Assembly (NCBI RefSeq): GCF_001767395.1
Contig: NZ_CP017014.1
Coordinates: 620,001 to 684,000, forward strand
DNA length: 64,000 bases
Direction: 5' to 3'
Source of the DNA: Rhodococcus sp. WMMA185
GTDB taxonomy: Bacteria; Actinomycetota; Actinomycetes; Mycobacteriales; Mycobacteriaceae
Part shown: positions 18,054 to 26,845 of the stretch, one piece after another
How positions within the stretch are numbered: position 1 is the first letter of the stretch
How the letters are laid out: every line of letters starts with the position of its first letter
Notes under the pieces: model-generated
Seen by the model: only the letters and a program-made list of their open reading frames with translations
Told to the model about the DNA's origin: nothing
The model's database searches: none
Translations under genes and position numbers: made by a program

Positions 18054-19007
18054 TCAGTCGTTCGCGTGCAGAACGGTATTGAGCTTCACTCCAGTTCCTT
18101 TCCTCGGAACGACCTCGACTGTGCCCGATACCGAGTTGCGGCGCAAGAGCAAATTCGATTGTCCGTTGAGTTCCTTGGCCTTGACCACGGTGCCGTCCGG
18201 ACCGGTCACCTTGGTGCCTGCGGTCACGTACAAGCCGGCCTCGAGGACGCAGTCGTCGCCCAGCGAAATGCCGAGACCGGAATTGGCGCCAAGGAGGCAG
18301 CGCTTGCCGACGGAGATCGTCTCCTTGCCGCCACCGGAAAGGGTGCCCATGATCGAGGCGCCGCCGCCCACGTCGGACCCGTCGTCCACGACGACGCCCG
18401 CGGAGATACGGCCCTCGACCATGGAGGTGCCGAGGGTGCCGGCGTTGAAGTTGACGAAGCCCTCGTGCATCACCGTGGTGCCGCTGGCGAGGTGGGCGCC
18501 GAGGCGCACGCGGTCCGCGTCGGCGATACGGACGCCGGACGGCACGACATAGTCGACCATCCGAGGGAACTTGTCGACGCTGAGCACGGTAACCGCGCCG
18601 CGGATACGGAGGCGCGAACGTACCCTCTCGAAACCTTCCACCGCACACGGCCCGAAGTTGGTCCACACGACGTTGGGCAACAGGCCGAAGAGTCCGTCGA
18701 GGTTGATGGAATGTGGGGTCACGAGTCGGTGCGAGAGCAGATGCAGGCGCAGGTATGCGTCGTGGACATCGACCGGTGGTTGAGAAAGGTCGGTGATGGT
18801 GGTGCGAACGGCGACCTGTTCCACCTCACGCGCCTCATCGGGCCCGGCGAGCAGTGCCAGATCCGAGGGAATGTCACCACCCTCGATCCGGACGGTGCCG
18901 ACGCCGTCGAAGCTGCCCAACTCCGGCGCCGGGAACCAGGTGTCGAGGACCGTGCCGTCGACGGTCACATTGGCGATGCCTACTGCGGATGCTCCCTGTG
19001 TGCTCAC
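18054..19007 (-). CDS. dapD: Tetrahydrodipicolinate N-succinyltransferase (actinobacterial DapD)
   Basis: Transfers succinyl from succinyl-CoA to tetrahydrodipicolinate in the lysine/DAP pathway. The C-terminal half is a left-handed beta-helix seen as hexapeptide repeats ([62 protein letters not shown]). GTG 19007 gives 317 aa, which matches the M. tuberculosis enzyme as I recall it, and a matching N-terminus ([15 protein letters not shown]). The frame remains open 40 codons further upstream, but that would run towards dapE. It is divergent from dapE, the next pathway gene but one. Confidence 0.95.
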   Translation of the reverse strand: MSTQGASAVGIANVTVDGTVLDTWFPAPELGSFDGVGTVRIEGGDIPSDLALLAGPDEAREVEQVAVRTTITDLSQPPVDVHDAYLRLHLLSHRLVTPHSINLDGLFGLLPNVVWTNFGPCAVEGFERVRSRLRIRGAVTVLSVDKFPRMVDYVVPSGVRIADADRVRLGAHLASGTTVMHEGFVNFNAGTLGTSMVEGRISAGVVVDDGSDVGGGASIMGTLSGGGKETISVGKRCLLGANSGLGISLGDDCVLEAGLYVTAGTKVTGPDGTVVKAKELNGQSNLLLRRNSVSGTVEVVPRKGTGVKLNTVLHAND

Positions 19008-19147
19008 GACAAGACAGGCTACTGTGTCACCAGGATTTGCCGTTTCCGGCGGTCGTCGGTGCGTGGCCCATGAGACTCCTGGGGGCTCGAGGCAGGGTGC
19101 GTGACGATGTGCGTCGCACCAACACATGGGGAAGGGGCGGGAGGATG

Positions 19148-19163
19148 CGAATTCCGCAATTCG
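19148..19163. promoter_or_regulatory. Inverted repeat in the dapD-dapE divergent region
   Basis: CGAATT-CCGC-AATTCG is a perfect 6-bp inverted repeat within the 195-bp space between the divergent dapD and dapE. It may be an operator or part of a promoter; no regulator is known to bind it. Confidence 0.3.
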
Positions 19164-19202
19164 GTCGATTCACCGATCACGAACTTCCGTTCGGTGCCAC
19201 CG

Positions 19203-20288
19203 ATGAGTGACCTGAACCTGCGGGCCGATCCCGTTGAGCTTACGGCTGCGCTGGTGGATATCCCGAGTGTCTCGCGCGACGAGTCGGCGATCGCCGATGC
19301 TGTCGAGTCCGCGCTGCGGGAGCAGACCACCGGTTTCGAGATCATTCGCAACGGCAATGCTGTGCTTGCTCGAACCGACCGAGGAATGCCGAGCCGGGTG
19401 ATACTGGCCGGGCATCTCGACACGGTTCCGATCGCCGACAACGTGCCCTCCCGCCGTGAGGGCGGCATCCTGCACGGCTGCGGGACGGTCGATATGAAGT
19501 CGGGTGACGCGGTGTTCCTTCATCTCGCGGCCACCGTCGAGAACCCTGCACATGACCTGACGCTGGTGTTCTACGACTGTGAGGAGATCGCCGCCGTCCA
19601 CAACGGGCTCGGAAGAATTGAACGTGAGAACCCTGAGTGGCTCAGTGCCGACGTCGCGATCCTAGGGGAACCGACGGACGGATTCATCGAGGCGGGTTGC
19701 CAGGGCACCCTGCGTGTCACGCTGACCGCGCGAGGCACCCGTGCGCATTCCGCAAGGTCTTGGCTGGGCGACAACGCTGTGCACCGATTGGCTCCGGTTT
19801 TGCAGCGGCTGTCCGAATACACGGCACGCTCGGTGGATATCGACGGCTGCGTGTACCGCGAAGGCCTTTCCGCGGTCCGGATCTCTGGAGGCGTCGCCGG
19901 CAACGTCGTTCCGGATGAGGCGGAGATGGATGTCAACTTCCGCTTCGCGCCCGACCGCAGCGCTGAGCAGGCCGTCGATCATGTGCGGGACGTCTTCGCC
20001 GGGCTCGACTTGGGTTTCGAGGTGACGGACCTTTCGCCGGGCGCTATGCCCGGTTTGAGCGATCCGGCCGCGGCGGCGTTGATCGACGCAGCGGGCGGAC
20101 AGTTCCGGGCGAAGTACGGGTGGACGGACGTCTCGCGGTTCTCGGCTCTCGGTATAGCAGCCGTCAATTACGGCCCCGGGGATCCGAACCTGGCGCACAA
20201 GCGCGATGAGCGCGTCCCCGTCGCGCAGATCGCCGACGTGACGACGGTTCTGCGTTCCTACCTGACCACGCCTTCACAACCCCTGTGA
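19203..20288 (+). CDS. dapE: Succinyl-diaminopimelate desuccinylase
   Basis: An M20-family dizinc hydrolase releasing succinate from N-succinyl-LL-diaminopimelate. About 361 aa. H71 and D73 (AGHLDTVP), D97 ([11 protein letters not shown]), the E127-E128 pair (YDCEEIA) and a later EPTDG supply the metal ligands and the general base. ATG 19203 gives the usual N-terminus. With dapC and dapD in this window, three of the four steps of the succinylase branch are present. It is followed by two LOG-family genes on the same strand. Confidence 0.95.
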   Translation: MSDLNLRADPVELTAALVDIPSVSRDESAIADAVESALREQTTGFEIIRNGNAVLARTDRGMPSRVILAGHLDTVPIADNVPSRREGGILHGCGTVDMKSGDAVFLHLAATVENPAHDLTLVFYDCEEIAAVHNGLGRIERENPEWLSADVAILGEPTDGFIEAGCQGTLRVTLTARGTRAHSARSWLGDNAVHRLAPVLQRLSEYTARSVDIDGCVYREGLSAVRISGGVAGNVVPDEAEMDVNFRFAPDRSAEQAVDHVRDVFAGLDLGFEVTDLSPGAMPGLSDPAAAALIDAAGGQFRAKYGWTDVSRFSALGIAAVNYGPGDPNLAHKRDERVPVAQIADVTTVLRSYLTTPSQPL

Positions 20289-20305
20289 CCCGATAACCTG
20301 GGGTA

Positions 20306-21106
20306 ATGGTATCGGAGAAGAAGTCCGACGAACGGAAGTCTTCATCTGTGAAGCACCGGGGTCCGGTGCAGCTGAGGCGTGCGCGCAAGGACGAGGCCGG
20401 TACCACCGACGAACGGTTGCTCGACCAGCGTGATCCAACCGACTGGGTGCACACGGACCCCTGGCGTGTTCTGCGAATCCAGAGCGAGTTCATCGAAGGA
20501 TTCGGTGCACTCGCGGAGGTCCCGCGGGCGGTCGCGGTCTTCGGTTCCGCACGCACTCCGGTCGACCACCCGGATTACGCAGCGGGCAGGGCGCTCGGCG
20601 CGAGCCTGGCCGAGGCCGGGTTCGCCGTCATCACCGGGGGTGGGCCTGGAATCATGGAGGCCGCCAACCGCGGCGCGAGCGAATCCGGTGGCTACTCCAT
20701 CGGCCTTGGCATCGAATTGCCGTTCGAGGAGCGCCTCAACGATTGGGTCGACCTCGGCATCCATTTCCGGTACTTCTTCGCCCGCAAGACGATGTTCGTG
20801 AAGTATTCGCAGGCGTTTGTCTGCCTACCTGGCGGGTTCGGAACACTCGACGAATTGTTCGAGGCCCTGACGCTGGTGCAGACGCGCAAGGTCACCCGAT
20901 TTCCGATCATTTTGATCGGCGGGCAATACTGGGCTCCGCTCCTCGACTGGATTCGAGACACCCTCGAGTTCAGTGGCAACATCTCTCGAGAGGACGTCGA
21001 TCTGCTTCACGTCACAGACGATGTCGAAGAAGCTGTTCAGATCGTCGTCAAAGCCCAGCAGGGCATCGACGAAGCCATACTGACGGGCACGGAGGAGAAG
21101 TGGTGA
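20306..21106 (+). CDS. LOG-family (TIGR00730) Rossmann-fold protein, long form
   Basis: A 266-aa protein with the nucleotide-binding motifs of the lysine-decarboxylase-like/LOG family: GSARTPVDHPDY, GGGPGIMEAANRGA, and PGGFGTLDELFEALTLVQ, the PGGxGTxxE signature. LOG enzymes release cytokinin-type free bases from their nucleotide monophosphates; related bacterial proteins are nucleotide hydrolases. The N-terminal 55 residues (charged, lysine/arginine rich) precede the fold. It follows dapE by 17 bases and overlaps the next LOG gene by GTGA, so the pair is cotranscribed. Confidence 0.88.
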   Translation: MVSEKKSDERKSSSVKHRGPVQLRRARKDEAGTTDERLLDQRDPTDWVHTDPWRVLRIQSEFIEGFGALAEVPRAVAVFGSARTPVDHPDYAAGRALGASLAEAGFAVITGGGPGIMEAANRGASESGGYSIGLGIELPFEERLNDWVDLGIHFRYFFARKTMFVKYSQAFVCLPGGFGTLDELFEALTLVQTRKVTRFPIILIGGQYWAPLLDWIRDTLEFSGNISREDVDLLHVTDDVEEAVQIVVKAQQGIDEAILTGTEEKW

Positions 21107-21663
21107 ATTCGGAAGATGCATCGCAGCAACCATTTTCGGTGTGTGTTTATTGTGCGTCCGGACCGGTGGACAAGTGGTTTCTGGAACTGGCAGGCGAGGT
21201 AGGAACCGAGATAGGTAGGCGCGGTTGGCAACTGGTTTCCGGCGGCGGCAACATCTCGATGATGGGAGCGGTGGCCCGGGCCGCTCGCGCGACGGGTGCG
21301 CGGACTGTTGGCGTCATCCCGAAGGTTCTGGTGCACTTGGAGATCGCCGATGTCGAAGCCGACGAACTGGTGGTCACGGACACCTTGCGCGAGCGTGAGC
21401 AGATCATGGAGGACAGGGCCGACGCGTTCATTGCGCTCCCCGGGGGTATCGGCACCCTCGAAGAAGTCTTCGAGACTTGGACCGCAGGGTATCTGGGGAT
21501 ACACAAGAAGCCCGTCGTCCTCCTCGATCCGCAGGGGCACTACGACGGCCTGCTGAACTGGCTCGAAGAAATCCAGGGCAGAGGGTTCGTGTCGCAGCGA
21601 GCGCTCGACAGGCTGCTCATCCGGACTGACGTCGAGTCCGCGCTCGACGCCTGTATGCCTTGA
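21103..21663 (+). CDS. LOG-family (TIGR00730) Rossmann-fold protein, short form
   Basis: About 186 aa, a second LOG-family protein. It starts almost directly with VCVYCASGPVDKWF and has SGGGNISMMGAVARAA and PGGIGTLEEVFETWT. The long N-terminal extension of the upstream paralogue is missing. It resembles the mycobacterial cytokinin-releasing LOG protein in size and motifs. GTG 21103 overlaps the previous TGA and is preceded by GGAGGAG. Two LOG genes in tandem suggests distinct substrates or a hetero-oligomer. Confidence 0.88.
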   Translation: MNSEDASQQPFSVCVYCASGPVDKWFLELAGEVGTEIGRRGWQLVSGGGNISMMGAVARAARATGARTVGVIPKVLVHLEIADVEADELVVTDTLREREQIMEDRADAFIALPGGIGTLEEVFETWTAGYLGIHKKPVVLLDPQGHYDGLLNWLEEIQGRGFVSQRALDRLLIRTDVESALDACMP

Positions 21664-21747
21664 GGCACGCGGGGCCGGATCGTGGCGTCTCGCACTGCCG
21701 TGCAGTAGGGTGACCTGACTCATACAGTGGTTCTTCAGGGGGATGTC

Positions 21748-23523
21748 ATGCGTTCCGAAGCACGTTCGACGATCAGCTTGGTCGACATCGCCCGGCGGTT
21801 GCCGGCCATGATTCCAGAACTGCCCAGCATGGCGAAGGGGGTCCGAGGACTGATCCGCACTCCGGAGGCGAGGGAATCGATCGGCCTCGTCTTCCAGAAC
21901 GTGGCCGCCGCGCATCCGCGACGCACGTTCTTGAGATTCGAAGGCAAGTCGCTGAGCTACCGGGCCGCCAACGTTCGCGTGAACCGCTACGCGCACGTGC
22001 TTGCCGATCTCGGTGTGTCGCGGGGGGATGTCGTCGGGATCCTGGGCAAGAACTCACCCGAGACACTGCTCATCGCCCTCGCTGCGGTCAAACTCGGAGC
22101 GGCTGCGGGCATGCTGAATCACAACCAACGCGGAGACGTGCTTGCGCACAGTATTTCGCTGCTCGACAGCAAGGTGCTCGTGGTGTCCGAGGAATGTGGT
22201 GAGGCGATGGACTCGCTCGATACTCCTCTCGACTCGCCCCCGGTGCGGTACTACCAAGATCTGGAGCAACTCGCGCAGACTGCCCAGACCGACAACCCCG
22301 AGGTGTGCGAGCAGATCCAGGCCCGGGAGAGCGCTTTCTACATTTTCACCTCCGGCACCACGGGATTACCCAAGGCCAGCAGGATGAGTCACTACCGGTG
22401 GCTCAAGAGCATGGCCGGACTCGGCGGCATGGGCGTCCGGTTGCGGTCGGGCGACGCCCTCTACTGCTGCCTGCCGCTCTATCACAACAACGCACTGACG
22501 GTGTCATTGTCAGCTGTGCTGGGAGCGGGTGCGACATTCGCTCTGGGCAAGCAGTTTTCGGCGTCCAAGTTCTGGGAGGACGTGGAACGGAACCAGGCGA
22601 CCGCATTCACCTATATCGGTGAGTTGTGCCGCTACCTGTTGAATCAGCCTGAGAGCCCCCACGATCGCGAGAATTCGGTACGGGTGATGGTCGGGAACGG
22701 GCTCCGTCCGGAGATTTGGTCCGAGTTCACCACCCGTTTCGGGATCTCCCGGGTGGCCGAGTTCTACGGCGCCAGTGAATGCAACATCGCGTTCGTCAAT
22801 GCCCTCAACGTCGACAAGACGGCAGGGCTTTGCCCTCTGCCGCACGCGGTGGTCGAATACGACGAGGAGGACGGTTCGCCCAGGCGATATTCCGACGGCA
22901 GGCTTCGGAAGGTACGAACCGGTGAGGTCGGGTTGCTGCTGTCGAAGGTGACCGACCGCACGCCGTTCGACGGGTACACCGATGCCGAGGCCACCGACAA
23001 GAAGCTCGTCCGCGACGCCTTCGAGGACGGTGACTGCTGGTTCGACACAGGAGACCTGGTCCGCCGTCAGGGGTGGTCACACGTCGCATTCGTCGACAGG
23101 CTCGGCGATACCTTCCGTTGGAAGGGGGAGAACGTGGCGACCACCGAGGTCGAGGGCGCTCTTCTCGCGCATCCCGCGGTCGAGGACGCCGTTGTCTACG
23201 GAGTCGAGATCCCCGGGGCTGACGGTCGCGCTGGAATGGCCGCAGTGAAGTTGCACGCTGACGAGGCGTTCGACGGTGTGGATGTGGCGGCGCTCCTGTT
23301 CCACCGGCTGCCGTCGTACGCGGTGCCGCTGTTCGTCCGTATCGTCGCCTCGTTGGAAAAGACATCGACGTTCAAGAGTCTAAAAGTGGAACTACGCAAG
23401 GAGGGTTACGACGTCGAGAACGTCGAGACGTTGCACGTGCTGTCCGGGCGCGCAGAAGGCTACCGGCAGTCGTACGAGGGCTACGTCGAAGAAGTAGCGA
23501 AGGGGTCGCTGCCGAAAGGATGA
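21748..23523 (+). CDS. fadD6: Very-long-chain acyl-CoA synthetase / fatty-acid transport protein, FadD6
   Basis: An ANL enzyme of about 591 aa. The AMP-binding FTSGTTGLPKASRMSHYRW differs from the usual GxPKG and is typical of the FATP/VLCS branch. Further motifs are YGASECN, CWFDTGDLV, and the hinge/A8 DRLGDTFRWKGENVATTEVE. The branch couples uptake and CoA activation of long-chain fatty acids at the membrane. ATG 21748 is preferred because a CAGGGGG site lies 5 bases upstream; GTG 21727 is possible. It precedes folP2, gpgS and the rest in the same order as in M. tuberculosis. Confidence 0.92.
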   Translation: MRSEARSTISLVDIARRLPAMIPELPSMAKGVRGLIRTPEARESIGLVFQNVAAAHPRRTFLRFEGKSLSYRAANVRVNRYAHVLADLGVSRGDVVGILGKNSPETLLIALAAVKLGAAAGMLNHNQRGDVLAHSISLLDSKVLVVSEECGEAMDSLDTPLDSPPVRYYQDLEQLAQTAQTDNPEVCEQIQARESAFYIFTSGTTGLPKASRMSHYRWLKSMAGLGGMGVRLRSGDALYCCLPLYHNNALTVSLSAVLGAGATFALGKQFSASKFWEDVERNQATAFTYIGELCRYLLNQPESPHDRENSVRVMVGNGLRPEIWSEFTTRFGISRVAEFYGASECNIAFVNALNVDKTAGLCPLPHAVVEYDEEDGSPRRYSDGRLRKVRTGEVGLLLSKVTDRTPFDGYTDAEATDKKLVRDAFEDGDCWFDTGDLVRRQGWSHVAFVDRLGDTFRWKGENVATTEVEGALLAHPAVEDAVVYGVEIPGADGRAGMAAVKLHADEAFDGVDVAALLFHRLPSYAVPLFVRIVASLEKTSTFKSLKVELRKEGYDVENVETLHVLSGRAEGYRQSYEGYVEEVAKGSLPKG

Positions 23524-23531
23524 TGCGGGCG

Positions 23532-23585
23532 CCCAGTGTTGACCGACAGCCCAGTGGTGACCGACAACCCAGCGGTGACCGACGA
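23532..23585. repeat. Three tandem 18-bp repeats at the 5' end of the folP2 frame
   Basis: Units CCCAGTGTTGACCGACAG, CCCAGTGGTGACCGACAA and CCCAGCGGTGACCGACGA differ by one to three bases. They are in frame with folP2 and would encode a TD[S/N/E]P[V/A]V-type hexapeptide if translation starts upstream. Each carries GTG or TTG codons, so the true folP2 start is ambiguous here. Confidence 0.85.
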
Positions 23586-23649
23586 GGGACGATGTCGCGC
23601 TCGGCGGTGGCCGGGGTTCGGGATACCGCCGCGTGTCAATATTGGGAGC

Positions 23650-24549
23650 ATGGCCGAAGAACGCGTACCGCCTGAACTCGACTGCCCGTCGCCAACGCTC
23701 TGTGGCCGACCGGTGGCAGTCGATCATGCGCTTGTGATGGCCATCGTGAACCGGACACCCGATTCGTTCTACGACCGCGGTGCCACGTTCACCGATTCCG
23801 CGGCGATGGCGGCAGTCGAGCGTGCGGTGGAGGAGGGCGCCGACCTCGTCGACATCGGCGGTGTGAAAGCTGGACCCGGTGACGTCGTCGACGCGGCCGA
23901 GGAGACCCGGCGGGTGGTGCCGTTCGTGGCAGCGATCCGCGAGCGATACCCAGAGCTGCTCATCAGCGTCGATACCTGGCGCAGCGACGTGGCCCGGCTG
24001 GCGCGGGCCGAGGGCGCAGATCTGATCAACGACACGTGGGCGGGTGCCGACCCGGCGCTGGTCGAGGTGGCCGCCGAAACCGGCGCGGGCATCGTCTGCT
24101 CGCACACCGGCGGAGCCGTCCCCCGCACCCGCCCGTTCCGGGTGCGCTACCCCGATATCGTCGCCGCCGTCCTCGAGGACGTGGTGTCGGCCGCGGAAAA
24201 CGCCGCCCGCTTGGGGGTGCCTGCCGACTCGATCCTCATCGATCCAACCCACGATTTCGGCAAGAACACCCATCACGGGCTCGAGTTGTTGCGTCGAGTG
24301 GAAGATCTCGTAAATACCGGATGGCCGGTGCTCATGGCTCTGAGCAACAAGGACTTCGTCGGGGAGACTCTGGGTGTAGATCTCGTCGAGCGCTTGGAGG
24401 GAACATTGGCAGCGACGGCAATGGCCGCAGCCGGAGGCGCGCGCGTCTTCCGCGTACACGAGGTTGCCTCTACGCGTCGGGTAGTGGATATGGTGGCCGC
24501 GATTCAAGGCAAGCGCCCACCGCTGCGTACCGTGCGGGGGCTGGCATGA
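23650..24549 (+). CDS. folP2: Dihydropteroate synthase-like protein FolP2
   Basis: A TIM-barrel pterin-binding protein of about 299 aa from ATG 23650. Signature MAIVNRTPDSFYDRGATF matches the DHPS N-terminal pterin motif; VDIGGVKAGPG, SVDTWRSDVARLA, DLINDTWAG and LIDPTHDFGKN follow. The KAGPG variant and the lack of the usual folate-operon neighbours place it in the FolP2 group, which in mycobacteria is not the main DHPS and may lack folate activity. The open frame extends to GTG 23536 through three 18-bp repeats. ATG 23650 has a crowded GGGAGC site. The stop overlaps the gpgS start. Confidence 0.88.
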   Translation: MAEERVPPELDCPSPTLCGRPVAVDHALVMAIVNRTPDSFYDRGATFTDSAAMAAVERAVEEGADLVDIGGVKAGPGDVVDAAEETRRVVPFVAAIRERYPELLISVDTWRSDVARLARAEGADLINDTWAGADPALVEVAAETGAGIVCSHTGGAVPRTRPFRVRYPDIVAAVLEDVVSAAENAARLGVPADSILIDPTHDFGKNTHHGLELLRRVEDLVNTGWPVLMALSNKDFVGETLGVDLVERLEGTLAATAMAAAGGARVFRVHEVASTRRVVDMVAAIQGKRPPLRTVRGLA

Positions 24550-25499
24550 CGGGAGCACACGTGGGGCACACGATGTTGGCAGACGAGCGGACTCCGCTCA
24601 CGTGGGCCACGGCGAACAGCTGGGATCACCCTTCGTGGAGCATCGCCGAACTCGAGGCTGCGAAAGCTGGACGGACGGTGTCGGTGGTCCTGCCCGCGCT
24701 CGACGAGGAGGACACGGTTGCCGGGGTGGTTGACAGTATCTACCCGTTGCTCGGGGGTCTTGTAGACGAGCTGATTGTGCTCGACTCCGGTTCGACGGAT
24801 CTGACGGCCGAACGTGCCCGAGCGGCGGGCGCGACCGTGATCAGCCGGGAGCAGGCGGTACCGAGCTTCGCGCCGGTACTCGGCAAGGGCGAGGCGTTGT
24901 GGCGATCGGTCGCCGCGTGTACCGGCGACCTGATCGCGTTCGTCGACGCCGATCTGATCAACCCGGATCCGGCGTTCGTCCCGAAGCTCCTCGGACCGCT
25001 GCTCACCGCCGACGGTATCCACCTCGTGAAGGGTTACTATCGTCGTCCGCTCCGACTCGGTGGCACCGAGGACGCCAACGGCGGCGGGCGCGTTACCGAA
25101 CTGGTGGCGCGCCCTATGCTGGCCTCGCTGAGGCCCGAGTTGACCAGCGTGCTACAGCCTCTGGGCGGCGAGTACGCGGGCACCCGGGAGTTGTTGTCAT
25201 CGATTCCTTTTGCTCCCGGTTACGGCGTGGAGATCGGACTGTTGCTCGATACCTACCACCGCCTCGGGCTCGGCGCGATCGGTCAGGTCAACCTCGGAGT
25301 CCGCAAGCACCGCAACCGTCCGCTGTCCGAACTCGGGGTGATGAGCAGGCAGATCATCGGCACGATGATGCGTCGCTGCGGTGTACGGGACTCTGGCGCG
25401 GGGCTTACCCAGTTCTTGGTGGACGGTGACTCCTTCGTACCGACGACGACGGAGGTCGCTCTCGCCGACCGCCCGCCGATGAATACCGTGCTCCGCTGA
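24546..25499 (+). CDS. gpgS: Glucosyl-3-phosphoglycerate synthase
   Basis: A GT81-family retaining glycosyltransferase making glucosyl-3-phosphoglycerate from NDP-glucose and 3-phosphoglycerate, the first step towards methylglucose lipopolysaccharides. 317 aa. GT-A features: SVVLPALDEEDTVAGVV at the nucleotide site, LDSGSTDLT, and the metal-binding D134-A-D136 in AFVDADLINPDP; the GGEYAGTRELL and YGVEIGLLLD segments are family-typical. ATG 24546 overlaps the folP2 stop (ATGA). Glycogen genes glgA/glgC lie 2-4 kb downstream. Confidence 0.95.
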   Translation: MTGAHVGHTMLADERTPLTWATANSWDHPSWSIAELEAAKAGRTVSVVLPALDEEDTVAGVVDSIYPLLGGLVDELIVLDSGSTDLTAERARAAGATVISREQAVPSFAPVLGKGEALWRSVAACTGDLIAFVDADLINPDPAFVPKLLGPLLTADGIHLVKGYYRRPLRLGGTEDANGGGRVTELVARPMLASLRPELTSVLQPLGGEYAGTRELLSSIPFAPGYGVEIGLLLDTYHRLGLGAIGQVNLGVRKHRNRPLSELGVMSRQIIGTMMRRCGVRDSGAGLTQFLVDGDSFVPTTTEVALADRPPMNTVLR

Positions 25500-25557
25500 C
25501 CGGGCCTCGGTATCGGGTCTTCTCGACCCTGTCGGAGCCCCGTGACAGGATCGGGGC

Positions 25558-25869
25558 ATGGTGACAGCTCTGCTCTATCTGCTCGTCATGGCGTTGGTCG
25601 CTGCGATGTTGTTTCTTGCCGCCAGCGCGGTCTTCGGCCGTTCCGAGGAACTCGAACCGCTACCGCCGGGCACCACGCTCACCGCCCTACCCGCCGAGGG
25701 GGTGACGGGTGCCGACGTCGACGCGTTGCGATTCCAGCAGACCCTACGTGGATACAAGGCGAGCGAGGTCGATTGGGCACTGTCGCAGCTCGGCCACGAA
25801 ATCGATTCGCTGCGTGAGCAGTTGGAGGAGATGCAGAGCCGACTCGACCGTCCGGGAAACGCGCCGTGA
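25558..25869 (+). CDS. DivIVA-domain small membrane protein
   Basis: A 103-aa protein. It has one N-terminal membrane helix (residues about 4-25, ALLYLLVMALVAAMLFLAASAVF), a short linker, and a DivIVA-like motif (DALRFQQTLRGYKASEVDWALSQLG). A coiled coil (HEIDSLREQLEEMQSRL) ends it. DivIVA-domain proteins bind curved membrane or coil partners. It resembles the protein between gpgS and tagA in M. tuberculosis (Rv1209). The stop overlaps the tagA GTG by 4 bases. Confidence 0.88.
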   Translation: MVTALLYLLVMALVAAMLFLAASAVFGRSEELEPLPPGTTLTALPAEGVTGADVDALRFQQTLRGYKASEVDWALSQLGHEIDSLREQLEEMQSRLDRPGNAP

Positions 25870-26441
25870 CGGGAGTCGAGGATCGTGTGAGGTGCGGGTG
25901 GGCCGTGGATACCGACGGTTCTCGGCTGTACCGGGACTATCACGACGACGAGTGGGGTCGTCCCGTGCACGGTCGTAACGAGTTGTACGAACGGTTGTGC
26001 CTCGAAGCATTCCAGTCGGGACTGTCGTGGATCACGATCCTGCGCAAACGCGCAGCGTTCCGTACCGCGTTCGACCGGTTCGATCCGGACGCCGTCGCGA
26101 GGTACACGGAAGCAGACGTGGAGCGACTGCTCGGCGATGCCGCGATCGTTCGGAACAGGGCGAAAATTGAGGCTGCGGTCAGCAACGCGAGGGCGATTCT
26201 GGACCTGTCGGATACCGACCTCGACACCCTGCTGTGGTCGTTCGCTCCTCCGCCACGCCCGACCAGGCTTGCGGCCATGAGCGATGTGCCGGCCGTGACC
26301 GGGGAGTCCACGGCCATGGCGAAGGAATTGAAGCGCCGAGGTTTCAAGTTCGTGGGGCCGACTACTGCTTATGCGCTCATGCAGGCGACTGGGATGGTCG
26401 ACGACCACGTGGCCGACTGCTGGGTGCCGACCACTCGCTGA
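25866..26441 (+). CDS. tagA: DNA-3-methyladenine glycosylase I
   Basis: Excises 3-methyladenine from alkylated DNA in base-excision repair. 191 aa, normal for Tag. Motifs are RCGWAVDTDGSRLYRDYHDDEWG, LEAFQSGLSWITILRKRAAFR, AIVRNRAKIEA and the C-terminal KRRGFKFVGPTTAYALMQATGMVDDH with DCW. These contain the expected zinc ligands and the base-recognition tryptophans. GTG 25866 overlaps the upstream DivIVA-like gene. Confidence 0.94.
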   Translation: MTGVEDRVRCGWAVDTDGSRLYRDYHDDEWGRPVHGRNELYERLCLEAFQSGLSWITILRKRAAFRTAFDRFDPDAVARYTEADVERLLGDAAIVRNRAKIEAAVSNARAILDLSDTDLDTLLWSFAPPPRPTRLAAMSDVPAVTGESTAMAKELKRRGFKFVGPTTAYALMQATGMVDDHVADCWVPTTR

Positions 26442-26589
26442 CCTGGCGTGGACCTCACTATTCGTGACTCAGGTTACCGATACTCCGGTTCATAGGGAAG
26501 AATGGACAGCACAAGCCTCGCCGAATGATGGCGAGGTGCCAACATTTGTCGAGGCGCAAGTAGCAGCGCAGATCTGGAGGGAGCAGAGG

Positions 26590-26757
26590 ATGGCGGCCAT
26601 GAAGCCTCGGACCGGGGACGGTCCCCTCGAAGCAACCAAAGAGGGACGAGGAATCGTCATGCGGGTTCCCCTCGAGGGTGGTGGACGTCTGGTTGTCGAA
26701 CTCACCCCAGAGGAAGCTGCTGTACTCGGCGAAGAGCTCAAGGGCGTCACCGGCTAG
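26590..26757 (+). CDS. DUF3117 small protein
   Basis: 55 aa, MAAMKPRTGDGPLEATKEGRG at the N-terminus and a GGRLVVELTPEEAAVLGEEL end. This is the actinobacterial DUF3117 family of unknown function, found at this position (Rv1211) in mycobacteria. ATG 26590 has GGAGGGA upstream; the frame is open much further upstream but without family similarity. A strong terminator follows. Confidence 0.9.
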   Translation: MAAMKPRTGDGPLEATKEGRGIVMRVPLEGGGRLVVELTPEEAAVLGEELKGVTG

Positions 26758-26782
26758 TCGAGTACGGAGGACTTCGCGGGAC

Positions 26783-26815
26783 AGGCCCCGTCGCCGTTGA
26801 CGGCGCGGGGCCTTT
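26783..26815 (+). terminator. Rho-independent terminator after the DUF3117 gene
   Basis: AGGCCCCG-T-CGCCG-TTGA-CGGCG-CGGGGCCTTT is a 13-bp GC-rich stem with one bulged T, a 4-base loop and a short T-run. It closes the fadD6-to-DUF3117 stretch. Confidence 0.9.
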
Positions 26816-26845
26816 CTTCGTGTTTCGATACCGAGAGGAATAGTC

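Noticed and set aside
23392..24558. 388-codon open frame on the minus strand
   Set aside because: Antisense to the end of fadD6 and to folP2. Both sense proteins are well recognised.
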